Assembly: GCF_017068455.1 (NCBI RefSeq)
Contig: NZ_CP070608.1
Location: 2,399,488-2,463,487 of the forward strand
Length of the DNA: 64,000 bases
From: Fulvivirga lutea
Lineage (GTDB): Bacteria > Bacteroidota > Bacteroidia > Cytophagales > Cyclobacteriaceae
Direction of reading: 5' to 3'
The position numbers and the translations under genes are program-made. The notes under the pieces are model-generated. The model ran no database searches, had not been told where the DNA came from, and saw only the letters and a list, made by a program, of their open reading frames with translations. The first letter of the stretch is position 1. The number at the start of each line of letters is the position of its first letter. Positions 40,301-48,337 of this stretch are shown piece after piece.

Positions 40301-41102
40301 GATAGTGGATTTTGATTATAACCCAGCATCCGGATGTGCACCGCTCCAAGTAACATTTACAAACCTCAGTCAATTCGCATTGAATGATTCATACGAATGG
40401 GATTTTGGTGATGGCACTACCTCAAACGCAGTGAATCCGGTACATACCTATTTTGAACCTGGCTTATATAGTGTGTCATTAACAGCATCAAATGCATTTA
40501 ATCAGTCATCAACCGAAGTGAAGCAGGACATAATAGAAGTTTTTGAGACACCTATAGCTCAATTCAATGCCCGTCCTACCATTGTTTTCGTTCCCGATAA
40601 TCCGGTGTATACAAATAATCAAAGTGTAGGAGCTAACAATTTCTTTTGGGATTTTGGGGACGGTGCCACGTCCACTGAAGCTGAACCGATACATTACTAT
40701 CAGGAAGAGGGTTTTTATGATATAACACTCATAGCTTCCAACTCTTTTGGTTGCGCAGATACGCTCACCAGAGAAGGTATTATTGAAGGGCAGATGAACG
40801 GAAGGCTTCTGGTGCCTAACGCATTCACACCCAACTTAAATGGGCCAAATGGGGGAGATATAGGTACATCCGGAGTGAATGATGTATTCCTACCGATTAC
40901 ACAAGGTGTGGCAGAATTTGAAATGTTAGTGTTCAATAGGTGGGGCGAGCTACTGTTCAAAACGAGAGATAAAACTATTGGTTGGGATGGCTATTACAAT
41001 GGCAGGCTTTGCCCACAAGATGTGTATGTCTATAAACTGAACCTAGTCTTTGAAAATGGACAGAAATCAACGAGAACAGGCGATATTAACTTGATAAGGT
41101 AA
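37320..41102 (+). CDS. PKD-rich T9SS-exported protein with gliding-type C-terminal domain
   Basis: 1,260 residues. A signal peptide (about 1-22, ending AMSQ) leads into an N-terminal region related to the start of the giant adhesin (FEWNDPGN, paired Cys, LYNWNFCNPY compared with IEYWNVCNPY). Several PKD domains follow (FTWEFFDDNTG, WEWDLDYDG, YLWSFGDGNTS, YEWDFGDGTTS, FFWDFGDGATS). The gliding CTD contains VPNAFTPNLNGPNGG, VFNRWGELLF, IGWDGYYNG and ends INLIR. The CTD is clearly a sister of that in the giant protein. The stop overlaps the start of a second PorP/SprF gene by one base. Confidence 0.9.
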   Translation: MSKQAIIFIIFFLIASVNDAMSQCNLLRSQIDVSFNTDQDCAPVTVTDFTVTYYFNAPQNPADIEIRFEWNDPGNQVSFINIGNGLIAGGGNTEFTASAPAFSYFINNDCAIRPTSFLYINGVLCPTSEELQLSPFWGTDEDGNGDVTIDPINYDVCYNNPIVNAVFTDNSEFNCRIQVEPDRPNQITRHTQFVYGTNHNPAATILNLTLEDGGTQGLTDGTGNIVTPVTRSGVTAAYFGPIVTVPTPALGPAAVTFPMNAPADAANLIGNTFEITLYNWNFCNPYNGNPLAPNYADAIATTAYLIIVDAPAPDFLTRRNDASGAITTTFCLDENIYFDNETPGLGGLGFTWEFFDDNTGATLLSTSTDINPTFSYTTPGQKLVRLTASDPTAQGSCDEVYELLLDISPSLVADIQLTDLSNNPITPEFCQDATNSLNFDVRFSDNSTGTATANTRWRWEFYDENNTLMLEVPAAGAFSSTQLGPFDRNFINPGVYRAVLTIRDNATSCESTDEEFVYVYPAPEPDFTATRVCEGELTNFTDNSTIAAINGEAIVSWEWDLDYDGVTFNKEATFDNQLNFDYLYPAAGTYNVALLVTSDQNSCAEMLVQTVNVDPLPVANFTPDVTEGCSILTVNFTNNSVGSQPDVISQYVWEIDDGSGFVTDATQDPSDPSFNAVFTRSFTNNTNSNITFDVRLRAITVNNCETVSGVQQITVFPAPLSGFNSINYSPFNDNCSPLDVDFQVDALTQSQMPSNYTWTISDNNGQVDQQSTGITPSFNYEFENNTQTIKDYFVTLESSIGGSCSGDSTITIRVNPVPVSTFEVDTLEVTCEIMRLYAEANQKGLADYAWQVSIEGTIVFASSGAQDNIEYTVNKTGMPLDVEIQLVATNFAGCSGPAEVQLITVEEEQNIAVGFDVSPLVQTLPDATIFLTNTTNVGPWEYLWSFGDGNTSTDPNLSEYTYTQAGTYSVSLTASFGECTVTEIKSITINPIPPIVDFDYNPASGCAPLQVTFTNLSQFALNDSYEWDFGDGTTSNAVNPVHTYFEPGLYSVSLTASNAFNQSSTEVKQDIIEVFETPIAQFNARPTIVFVPDNPVYTNNQSVGANNFFWDFGDGATSTEAEPIHYYQEEGFYDITLIASNSFGCADTLTREGIIEGQMNGRLLVPNAFTPNLNGPNGGDIGTSGVNDVFLPITQGVAEFEMLVFNRWGELLFKTRDKTIGWDGYYNGRLCPQDVYVYKLNLVFENGQKSTRTGDINLIR

Positions 41103-42115
41103 TGAGAAAGGTATTAGCAATCATATTAACATTAGTTGCCTTTCAGTCGAAAGGTCAAGACCCACAATTCTCACAATACTATGCGGCACCTTTGTATTTA
41201 AATCCTGCCTTTGCGGGAACATCTGTCGGGCATCGTTTCATTTTAAACTATAGAAATCAATGGCCTAATCTGAATAATGGCTTTGTCACGTATGCCTTTT
41301 CTTATGACTACAACCTGGATCACCTTAAAAGTGGAATAGGGGCTTTAGTGACAGTTGATAAAGCAGGTTCCGCTAACCTAACTTCCACCAATTTTAATTT
41401 TGTGTATAGTTATAAAGTCCAATTAGCTAATAAATGGGTGTTTACGCCAGGTTTATCGTTTGGCTATGCTAATAGGAGCATCGATTTTGATAAACTTGTA
41501 TTTGGCGATCAATTAGATTTTGACAGTGACGGACAAGTGCCAACTACAGACCAAAGTGTTAATTCACTGGGCAACGCTAATTATTTTGATTTTGGGGCAG
41601 GTTTTCTTCTTTACAGTAAGAATTTCTGGGCGGGTGTTTCCACAGCACATATTAATCAACCGAATCGATCATTATTAGATGAAGAAAGCGAGGTACCTAT
41701 GAAAACCTCTGTCCATGCAGGATTTAGAATTCCATTGTATCATGGATTAATGAAACGCGCCAGGGTATCCAGCATAGCACCTTCATTTATCTACAAAACA
41801 CAAGGTGAATTTGACCAATTAGATGTAGGTCTGCACTTTCTATACGAACCTGTAATGATAGGTCTATGGTACAGAGGCATACCGGTGCAGCAAAATGTAA
41901 GCGATAATATTAGTCAGGATGCCGTAGTGATTATACTAGGTATGCAGTTGAAAGATTTTGAAATAGGCTATAGTTACGATTTTACTGTTTCAGAATTAGG
42001 CACAATATCAGGTGGTGCACATGAAGTATCCTTACAATACCGTTTTGAAGCTATGAGTGGAGGTAAAGCTAAGAAGCCTGATAAGTATATTCCATGCCCC
42101 ACCTTTACTAAATAA
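41102..42115 (+). CDS. Second PorP/SprF-family type IX secretion protein
   Basis: 337 residues. A signal peptide ends SKGQ, then DPQFSQYYAAPLYLNPAFAG. Barrel strands follow (FILNYRNQWPNL, FVYSYKVQL, WVFTPGLSFGYA), and the tail has SYDFTVSEL, GGAHEVSL and PCPTF. It aligns along its length with the PorP/SprF protein at 36114. Translation is coupled by a one-base overlap to the 1,260-residue cargo, so it is the likely dedicated partner of that cargo. Confidence 0.93.
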   Translation: MRKVLAIILTLVAFQSKGQDPQFSQYYAAPLYLNPAFAGTSVGHRFILNYRNQWPNLNNGFVTYAFSYDYNLDHLKSGIGALVTVDKAGSANLTSTNFNFVYSYKVQLANKWVFTPGLSFGYANRSIDFDKLVFGDQLDFDSDGQVPTTDQSVNSLGNANYFDFGAGFLLYSKNFWAGVSTAHINQPNRSLLDEESEVPMKTSVHAGFRIPLYHGLMKRARVSSIAPSFIYKTQGEFDQLDVGLHFLYEPVMIGLWYRGIPVQQNVSDNISQDAVVIILGMQLKDFEIGYSYDFTVSELGTISGGAHEVSLQYRFEAMSGGKAKKPDKYIPCPTFTK

Positions 42116-42142
42116 TGACTTCCTATACAGCCTGAATAGTGC

Positions 42143-42150
42143 TACCTTTG
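42143..42150 (+). promoter_or_regulatory. Bacteroidota -7 element upstream of cca
   Basis: TACCTTTG lies 23 bp before the ATG of the nucleotidyltransferase gene. No clear TTG is present at the expected -33 position. Confidence 0.5.
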
Positions 42151-42172
42151 CGCCAAATTGTGTGCAGAGCTA

Positions 42173-43594
42173 ATGAATCTAAAGTCGAATCTCGATAACC
42201 CCATTTTTAAAGTTGTTTCTGAAGCTGGTGAGGAGCTGGGTATCGATGTATATGTAGTTGGAGGATTTGTACGCGATATTCTGTTGAAAAGACCAAGTAA
42301 GGATATCGACTTTGTAACTGTAGGAAGCGGGATTGAGTTAGCTCAAAAAGTGGCCGAAAAGATAAACGAAAAACAGGTTTCAATTTTTAAAAATTTTGGA
42401 ACAGCTAATATTAAATCCAAAGGTTTTGATCTGGAATTTGTAGGCGCACGAAAAGAGTCGTACAACAGAAATTCTAGAAAGCCTGTAGTTGAAAATGGTA
42501 CGCTTCAGGATGATCAGAACAGGAGGGATTTCACCATTAATGCAATGGCTATTAGCCTTAATAAAGCTAATTATGGTGAATTAATTGATCCTTTTGAAGG
42601 TCAGAAAGACCTGAAAAGAAAGGTGATGCGCACACCATTGCAACCTGAAATTACATTTTCAGATGATCCCTTGAGAATGATGCGGGCCATTCGCTTTGCT
42701 ACACAGCTTCAGTTTGATATTGAACCTGATACTTATGAAGGTATTGTTCAGAATATAGACAGAATAGAAATCGTTTCTATGGAGCGAGTTTCAGATGAAT
42801 TAAATAAAATCATTCTTTCCAATAAACCCTCTTACGGGTTCAAATTATTGTTTCATTCAGGCTTATTAAAAAAAATATTCCCAGAAATGGTTGATCTACA
42901 TGGCGTAGAAACCATCGATGGTAAATCACATAAAGATAATTTCTACCATACGCTTCAGGTATTGGATAATGTTTGCGAGAAATCCAATTACTTATGGTTG
43001 CGTTGGGCTGCAATTCTTCATGATATTGCCAAACCACCAACCAAACGTTTTGATCCAAAAGTAGGCTGGACTTTTCATGGTCATGAAGATAAGGGGGCCA
43101 GAATGGTGCCCGGTATATTCAAAAAATTGAAGCTCCCATTGAATGAGAAGATGCACTATGTGAAAAAGTTGGTGCGCTTACATTTGAGGCCAATCGCCTT
43201 GGTAAAGGATGATATAACTGATACTGCCATAAGAAGATTACTTTTTGAAGCTGGCAATGATATTGACGATCTGATGAAATTGTGCCGTGCTGATATCACC
43301 TCTAAGAATGATATTAAAGTTCAAAAATACCTCAGCAACTTTAAGAAGGTTGAGCGAAAGATGAAGGAAGTAGAGGAGAAGGATCAGGTGAGAAATTTCC
43401 AGCCACCGGTGTCAGGCGAAGAAATTATGAACGCTTTTAACATTGCCCCGGGTAGAATTATTGGAGAAATTAAGGAGGCCATCAAAGAGGCTATTTTAGA
43501 AGGAGAAATTCAAAATAACAGAGCAGAGGCGTTAGAATTAATGTACAAGTTAGCCAAAACAAAAGGGTTAGATAAAGTCTCTGGAAATAACTAG
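42173..43594 (+). CDS. cca: CCA-adding tRNA nucleotidyltransferase with HD domain
   Basis: 473 residues from the ATG at 42173; an in-frame TTG 15 bp upstream is less likely because it sits just behind the -7 element. Class II nucleotidyltransferase motifs are visible: VVGGFVRDILLKRPSKDIDF (metal Asp-x-Asp in DID), RRDFTINAMA, and SDDPLRMMRAIRFA. A C-terminal HD hydrolase domain contains ILHDIAKPP. It adds or repairs the 3' CCA of tRNAs; poly(A) polymerase is a less likely alternative. In agreement, the tRNA-Cys in this window lacks an encoded CCA. Confidence 0.92.
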   Translation: MNLKSNLDNPIFKVVSEAGEELGIDVYVVGGFVRDILLKRPSKDIDFVTVGSGIELAQKVAEKINEKQVSIFKNFGTANIKSKGFDLEFVGARKESYNRNSRKPVVENGTLQDDQNRRDFTINAMAISLNKANYGELIDPFEGQKDLKRKVMRTPLQPEITFSDDPLRMMRAIRFATQLQFDIEPDTYEGIVQNIDRIEIVSMERVSDELNKIILSNKPSYGFKLLFHSGLLKKIFPEMVDLHGVETIDGKSHKDNFYHTLQVLDNVCEKSNYLWLRWAAILHDIAKPPTKRFDPKVGWTFHGHEDKGARMVPGIFKKLKLPLNEKMHYVKKLVRLHLRPIALVKDDITDTAIRRLLFEAGNDIDDLMKLCRADITSKNDIKVQKYLSNFKKVERKMKEVEEKDQVRNFQPPVSGEEIMNAFNIAPGRIIGEIKEAIKEAILEGEIQNNRAEALELMYKLAKTKGLDKVSGNN

Positions 43595-43620
43595 TTTTGG
43601 CGTTTTAAAAAATTGAACCA

Positions 43621-44325
43621 ATGAAATATATAGCTATTCTATCATTCGTATTATTAAGTCTAAATGTAACTGCACAAGATGAAGCTACTCAGCCCAAACA
43701 AGCCTCAGCAGGCCAGGTGCTAACGAACCATTACATTAGAACTTATCAGGCTGGCATGCGATACAACGATTTTAGCGTAGCAAAGCACGCGCTGTATAAC
43801 ATATTGGTGGAGAACCCACAGAATGACTCAATCTTATACTCATTATCATTACTTTATTTTCAATCTCAAAATTATGCTTCCGCAGCACTTACTGCTCAGG
43901 ATATTATTGCTGTAAATCCTGATAACCTTGGAGCCTTAGAAATTGCTGCAGTTTCTTACGAAAATTTAGGAGTTAATGATAAGGCTCTAGAAACATACGA
44001 AACGCTCTATTTAAAAACGGATGATCTCCAAACGCTTTATAAAATGGCTTTCTTGCAGTTTGATTTAGAAAAATATGCTGAAAGTAAAACCAATGCAGAC
44101 ATCTTACTTAACAAGAAGGGGGTTGAAGAAATGAATGCTGTTTTTAATGACACTGAGGGAAAACAAAAAGAATACCCGGCTAAAGTAGCATTACTTAACC
44201 TGAAAGGTCTTATAGCTCAAAAACAAGGAGATAACAAAGTGGCTGAAAACTATTATCAGCAAGCTTTAACTATTGCTCCTGATTTTAAAATGGCTAAGGA
44301 TAATCTCGCTACTCTAAAAAAATAA
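43621..44325 (+). CDS. Periplasmic tetratricopeptide-repeat protein
   Basis: 234 residues. A signal peptide (about 1-18, ending VTAQ) precedes three to four TPR-like helical pairs: SLLYFQSQNYASAALTAQDI, EIAAVSYENLGVNDKALETY, and KMAFLQFDLEKYAESK. A last unit has GLIAQKQGDNKVAENYYQQA. It is a protein-interaction scaffold; the partner is unknown. It begins 26 bp after cca. Confidence 0.8.
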   Translation: MKYIAILSFVLLSLNVTAQDEATQPKQASAGQVLTNHYIRTYQAGMRYNDFSVAKHALYNILVENPQNDSILYSLSLLYFQSQNYASAALTAQDIIAVNPDNLGALEIAAVSYENLGVNDKALETYETLYLKTDDLQTLYKMAFLQFDLEKYAESKTNADILLNKKGVEEMNAVFNDTEGKQKEYPAKVALLNLKGLIAQKQGDNKVAENYYQQALTIAPDFKMAKDNLATLKK

Positions 44326-44351
44326 TTCTCTTCCATGCAACCTCTGTAACG

Positions 44352-44359
44352 TATATTTG
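44352..44359 (+). promoter_or_regulatory. Candidate -7 element of the sigma-factor operon
   Basis: TATATTTG lies 23 bp upstream of the TTG start of the ECF sigma gene. The -33 region is weak. Confidence 0.4.
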
Positions 44360-44382
44360 TCTATAATACAGAGGTTAAAAGC

Positions 44383-44925
44383 TTGGCACAACACGAATAT
44401 AATATACATCAGAATATTATAGATGAATGCTTGCGTGGCAGTCGTGCTGCGCAGTATGAGTTATATAAACTCTATTCTAAAGCCATGTATAATGCATGTT
44501 TTAGGATAGTGAGAAATTCTGGTGATGCAGAAGACGTTTTGCAAGATGCATTCGTTAGTGCTTTTAAGAACTTAAAAAGTTTTAAAGGAGATTCTTCATT
44601 CGGAGCATGGTTGAAGAGGATTGTAATTAATAAGTCTCTGAATTTTCTTAAGAAAAGGAGTATTGATGTAACACCAATGGACGAACTCCCCGAAGTAAAG
44701 GAAGAGAATGAAGAAACTTTTTATGGTGATCTTTCAGTTGAAAGAATTAAGGATGCAGTGGAAAAATTACCTGAAGGTTACAGGTTAGTATTCTCACTGT
44801 ATTTATTAGAGGGTTACGATCATGGTGAAATAGGTGAGATACTTGGGATTTCAGAATCAACCAGTAAATCTCAATTTAACAGATCGAAAAAGAAGATTAG
44901 AGAATTATTGCAAGTCAATGGATAA
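44383..44925 (+). CDS. ECF-type RNA polymerase sigma factor
   Basis: 180 residues with sigma region 2 (YELYKLYSKAMYNACFRIV, DAEDVLQDAFVSAF, FGAWLKRIVINKSLNFLKKR) and region 4 (LPEGYRLVFSLYLLEGYDHG, EIGEILGISESTSKSQ). No ATG lies between the upstream in-frame stop at 44347 and residue 30, so TTG at 44383 is the probable start. It directs RNA polymerase to a small regulon (family knowledge). The last eight bases overlap the next gene, a candidate anti-sigma factor, so translation is coupled. Confidence 0.92.
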   Translation: MAQHEYNIHQNIIDECLRGSRAAQYELYKLYSKAMYNACFRIVRNSGDAEDVLQDAFVSAFKNLKSFKGDSSFGAWLKRIVINKSLNFLKKRSIDVTPMDELPEVKEENEETFYGDLSVERIKDAVEKLPEGYRLVFSLYLLEGYDHGEIGEILGISESTSKSQFNRSKKKIRELLQVNG

Positions 44926-45457
44926 GCTTGATAAATATATAAAAGATCACAGAAGTGAGTTTGATGATCAGGAGCCTGCCATAGATTTATGGAGTAGGAT
45001 AGAAGCTGATTTGCCAAGCCCGAAGGATTTTACATGGATTTGGAAGGTAGCGGCTGTCATATTCTTTTGTACTTCTCTTTATTTAAGCTTAGACAAGTTC
45101 TCACAATCCAGTGAAGAAAATCTAGTCGCGCAAAAGGAGACTATATCCGATGATTTTGGTGATGTAGAGTCCTACTACTTTCAAATTATTTCAGAAAAAC
45201 GAGACCTTATCTATGAGTATGATACTGGTGAAGCGCCTATTCAAGTAGATTTTGAGCAGGATTTACAAAAGCTCGATGCGATGTATCAGGTTTTGAAAGA
45301 AGAGTTAAAGGCTAATCCAAGTAAAAAGGTGGTGGATGCACTTATTCTCAATCTGCTCGTTAGAATTGATGTTCTTAATGAAAAAATAGAGGAGCTTGAA
45401 GGGGATGATGATGCTCCAAACCGTGATGAGGCAAATAAAGAAGAAGTAGAGATTTAA
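44918..45457 (+). CDS. Candidate single-helix membrane anti-sigma factor
   Basis: 179 residues from the ATG at 44918. A short cytoplasmic N-terminus (MDKLDKYIKDHRSEFDD ... DLWSRIEADLP) is followed by one membrane helix at about 41-58. An acidic, predicted coiled-coil extracytoplasmic part ends EVEI. The DxxEPxxxLWxRIE segment is common in Bacteroidota anti-sigma or regulator proteins next to ECF genes. The overlap with the sigma gene supports the role; it is inference, as no ZAS motif is visible. Confidence 0.7.
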   Translation: MDKLDKYIKDHRSEFDDQEPAIDLWSRIEADLPSPKDFTWIWKVAAVIFFCTSLYLSLDKFSQSSEENLVAQKETISDDFGDVESYYFQIISEKRDLIYEYDTGEAPIQVDFEQDLQKLDAMYQVLKEELKANPSKKVVDALILNLLVRIDVLNEKIEELEGDDDAPNRDEANKEEVEI

Positions 45458-46167
45458 TAAACAGTAGTTTTTAAATCGAATTGCTCAACTTTTGAATCCA
45501 ATAACTTACCTTTTTCGCACTTCAGGATTCTCGCAGTATTATCCCTCACCAAGGTATGGTCATGAGTGGCCATTAAAATAGCAGTACCTTTTTTATTGAT
45601 GTCCAAAAATAGTCTGAATATCCCTTGAGATACTTCCGGATCAAGGTTTCCTGTTGGCTCATCGGCAATTAAAATGACAGGTTCATTAATCATTGCCCTG
45701 GCAATAACTACTCTTTGCTGCTCACCACCAGAAAGCTGGTGCGGCATTTTAGATCCCACTGAACCTAGTCCTACCTGCATGAGCACCTCTGCTTGTCTGG
45801 CTTTCATTTTCGAGTTATCTCTCCAGCCTGTGGCTTTCATAACAAATGTTAGATTTTCCGCTACAGTTCTATCCGGAAACAATTGAAAGTCCTGAAATAT
45901 GATGCCTAGTTTTCTACGTAATAGAGGAACTTGTGATTTTTTTATGTTACCAATGTTGTAACCGGCAACATCTATCTGACCCAGCCGCAAGGGTAAATCA
46001 GCATAAAGAGTTTTAAGTAAAGAAGATTTCCCACCCCCGGTTCTACCAATAAGAAAAGCAAACTCTCCTTTTTCAAGTTCAAAGTTTACCTCACTCAAAA
46101 CAGTATTACTGTCCTGGAAAATGGTAGCGTCCTTTACTCTTACAACTGGGTCAGTAGAAAATGACAT
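45454..46167 (-). CDS. ftsE: FtsE-like cell-division ABC ATPase
   Basis: 237 residues. Walker A is GRTGGGKSSLL, the Q-loop lies in IIFQDFQLFPDRTV, the signature is LSGGEQQRVVIARA, Walker B is LIADEPTGNLDPE, and the H-loop is LMATHD. The sequence around FQDFQLFPDRTVAEN and the length are closer to FtsE than to LolD-type ATPases. FtsE partners FtsX at the divisome; no ftsX is adjacent. It lies 3 bp behind fsa on the same strand and converges with the anti-sigma gene, sharing four bases. Confidence 0.85.
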   Translation of the reverse strand: MSFSTDPVVRVKDATIFQDSNTVLSEVNFELEKGEFAFLIGRTGGGKSSLLKTLYADLPLRLGQIDVAGYNIGNIKKSQVPLLRRKLGIIFQDFQLFPDRTVAENLTFVMKATGWRDNSKMKARQAEVLMQVGLGSVGSKMPHQLSGGEQQRVVIARAMINEPVILIADEPTGNLDPEVSQGIFRLFLDINKKGTAILMATHDHTLVRDNTARILKCEKGKLLDSKVEQFDLKTTVY

Positions 46168-46170
46168 AGC

Positions 46171-46827
46171 TTATTTATTACCTTTTTTATGGTCTGCTAA
46201 GAATTGAGCCAGTCCTTTATCAGTTAACGGGTGGTTGAGCAAGCTTGTAATAACATTCAATGGACAAGTAGCAACATCGGCTCCTATTTCTGCACACTGA
46301 ATTAAATGCATGGTGTGTCTAACACTTGCTGCAAGAATTTCGGTATCAAAACCATAGTTATCATAAATCTGCACAATTTGCTCGATGAGTGTTAAACCAT
46401 CATGAGAGATATCATCTAGTCTACCAATAAACGGAGAAACGTAGCTGGCCCCAGCCTTTGCTGCCAATAGTGCCTGACCCGCTGAAAATATAAGTGTACA
46501 ATTAGTTCTTATACCTTTATCACTGAAATATTTAATAGCCTTAACGCCTTCTTTGATCATCGGAACCTTAACAACAATTTTATCGTCAATTTTAGCAAGT
46601 TCCTCACCTTCCTTTATGATACCTTCATAATCAGTAGCAATTACTTCTGCACTAACATTATTATCGACAATATCACATATTGCTTTATAATGGTTCTTAA
46701 TGTTTTTATCACCAGTAATGCCTTCTTTGGCCATTAACGATGGATTTGTGGTTACGCCATCTAGTACGCCCAGGTCGTAGGCTTGTCTAATTTCGTCAAG
46801 GTTTGCGGTATCAATAAAGAATTTCAT
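46171..46827 (-). CDS. fsa: Transaldolase / fructose-6-phosphate aldolase-like protein
   Basis: 218 residues, the short TalC/FSA form. It starts [16 protein letters not shown] and has [13 protein letters not shown]. The Schiff-base lysine lies in [11 protein letters not shown], and [22 protein letters not shown] and FIGRLDD follow. Members act as small transaldolases of the pentose-phosphate pathway or as fructose-6-phosphate aldolases. Which activity applies cannot be decided here. Confidence 0.9.
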   Translation of the reverse strand: MKFFIDTANLDEIRQAYDLGVLDGVTTNPSLMAKEGITGDKNIKNHYKAICDIVDNNVSAEVIATDYEGIIKEGEELAKIDDKIVVKVPMIKEGVKAIKYFSDKGIRTNCTLIFSAGQALLAAKAGASYVSPFIGRLDDISHDGLTLIEQIVQIYDNYGFDTEILAASVRHTMHLIQCAEIGADVATCPLNVITSLLNHPLTDKGLAQFLADHKKGNK

Positions 46828-46933
46828 AAGGATATTTAGTGGTTAAATTTTAGATGTGCTAAGTTAATTATGAAATGGCAAGGTTCCTAAAAATTAATCA
46901 GAGTCAACCAAGAAAGGGGGAGGAAATAAAAAA

Positions 46934-47025
46934 GGCAAATCAAGTATCGCACCGCTACAACCGCTTACCCTTGCTACCTTCCGGTCCTGGGGGAGTTCAG
47001 CAGGAGCTGGTCGTACTGATTTGCC
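46934..47025 (-). ncRNA. ffs: Signal recognition particle RNA (small bacterial type)
   Basis: On the minus strand the 92-nt RNA starts GGCAAATCAGTA and ends with the complementary TACTTGATTTGCC, so the ends form the closing stem. The centre contains the conserved SRP apical hairpin CCAGGACCGGAAGGTAGCA with the GGAA tetraloop, followed by AGGGTA. A T-rich run directly follows the closing stem, serving as terminator. Confidence 0.95.
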
Positions 47026-47029
47026 ACTG

Positions 47030-47059
47030 CAAAGGTAGGCCGAATAACTGAATTGTTAA
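47030..47059 (-). promoter_or_regulatory. Promoter of SRP RNA
   Basis: Minus strand TTA (47057-47059), a 19-nt spacer and TACCTTTG (47030-47037). The -7 element is five bases from the RNA 5' end, which fits the Bacteroidota start-site spacing. Confidence 0.75.
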
Positions 47060-47113
47060 AATATAATTACCTTCTTTCAGCTATCTTTTTTAAATTGATA
47101 AAAAATTGCTGTT

Positions 47114-47464
47114 ATGGCTGAAATTACCTACCAATTGCGTTTGCTTAAGCTGCATTGCTACAGACAAGAAGAAAGCGATGGAGATGAGGTTTTTATTAAA
47201 TATAAGAAGGAGAAAATCTGGCCGCTTAAATCAAAATACGAAAGTATGAAAGAGGGCAGCTTAGATGTTAATGTAGATATAGCTGGCCTTGAATCCGGTA
47301 CTGAGGTAGAAATTGAACTCTGGGATTACGATTTACTCACTCCCAATGACAAGTTGGGAACTTTTAAGATGTTAGTAAATGAAAAAGGAGGCCCATTTAA
47401 AACGGACTTACTTGTTGAGTTGGGTGAAGATGCTAAATATAGCCTCGAATGGGAGGCTTATTAA
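47114..47464 (+). CDS. Small C2-domain-like protein
   Basis: 116 residues that read as one C2-like beta-sandwich. The strand YQLRLLKLHCYRQEE is followed by DGDEVFIKYKKEKIWP, an acidic loop, VEIELWDYDLLTPNDKLGTF and a closing strand YSLEWEAY. The ELWDYDxxxxNDKLG segment resembles calcium-binding loops of C2 domains (DxD). Membrane or calcium binding is inference. No signal peptide. It converges with the next gene, sharing four bases. Confidence 0.65.
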   Translation: MAEITYQLRLLKLHCYRQEESDGDEVFIKYKKEKIWPLKSKYESMKEGSLDVNVDIAGLESGTEVEIELWDYDLLTPNDKLGTFKMLVNEKGGPFKTDLLVELGEDAKYSLEWEAY

Positions 47465-47682
47465 CTGATACCTTTTAAATACAGATTGAACTCTATGGGG
47501 CTGGAAGGCTTGAATCCATCTTCATTAAAATCTTCATAAATATCAGAGTCAAACTGCATTTTTCTTTTTTCTACAGTTTTGTCTTTATAAATGGTGAGTT
47601 CTACACCTTCAAAAGTTTTCGGGTTTAACTGAACTATAATGGTGAAGTCTTCAAACTCCCGCTTAAAATATTCATGTATCAT
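47461..47682 (-). CDS. Small protein of unknown function
   Basis: 73 residues, starting MIHEYFKREFEDFTI, predicted alpha/beta with alternating acidic and aromatic residues. Its ATG overlaps the TGA of the upstream 163-residue gene (ATGA), so translation is coupled and the two products probably act together. No domain recognised. Confidence 0.6.
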   Translation of the reverse strand: MIHEYFKREFEDFTIIVQLNPKTFEGVELTIYKDKTVEKRKMQFDSDIYEDFNEDGFKPSSPIEFNLYLKGIS

Positions 47683-48170
47683 GCTATAGTAGCAGCAATA
47701 CTAACTTTTTTCAACGGTTTTTTAATTGTTTCTTTTTCGATATTAATATTCTCTATCAATTGCTCTTCTAACATAGATGCCCATGTTTTTAAGTATTTAA
47801 CTACATCGGCTTTTCTGTTGTGGCTTAAATAGCGTTCCTCAACAGGCAATTTTTGAAGCACATTTTTATCACTTAGTTTTTCCAGATGTTTCAGGTCATC
47901 GGAATCAAATCCAAAATCGAGCATGGTGGTGATCAGGTCATCCATAAGCAAACCACTTGTTGGGCAGTAGTCATTGAGTTGTTCATTCCAGTCACCATAT
48001 TTTTGCATAGCCCTGCTATGAATATCTGAACTTGAATAGTGAGTAATTTCTTGAGCCAGAAAACCACAATTACAGCTACCCATATGGCCCCATTGGTAAT
48101 TGTTACTTGAAGCTAATTTAGTTGCTGTTTTTCTTAAGACGTCTACAATTTCTAAAGTTGCTCTAGCCAT
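47679..48170 (-). CDS. Conserved-type protein of unknown function with Cys-x-Cys motif
   Basis: 163 residues. The N-terminal part has YQWGHMGSCNCGFLAQEIT, a His/Cys-rich segment that could bind a metal. A helical middle (LMDDLITTMLDFGFDSDDL) and a Lys-rich tail follow. I recognise no named family. It is the first gene of a two-gene unit with the 73-residue protein. Confidence 0.6.
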   Translation of the reverse strand: MARATLEIVDVLRKTATKLASSNNYQWGHMGSCNCGFLAQEITHYSSSDIHSRAMQKYGDWNEQLNDYCPTSGLLMDDLITTMLDFGFDSDDLKHLEKLSDKNVLQKLPVEERYLSHNRKADVVKYLKTWASMLEEQLIENINIEKETIKKPLKKVSIAATIA

Positions 48171-48337
48171 ATTTTCATCAGTTTATATTATAACAAAACC
48201 TTTGCATTATGGTTCTGTATTTAAAGTTTCACAATGCTTTATTCATTTCTATCCTTTGTAAAAACCGTTGATCAAAGATTGTCCGAGTCTCTTAACCGAT
48301 TTTCATAGATTTGCAATGCCAAATCTAACAACTAAAA

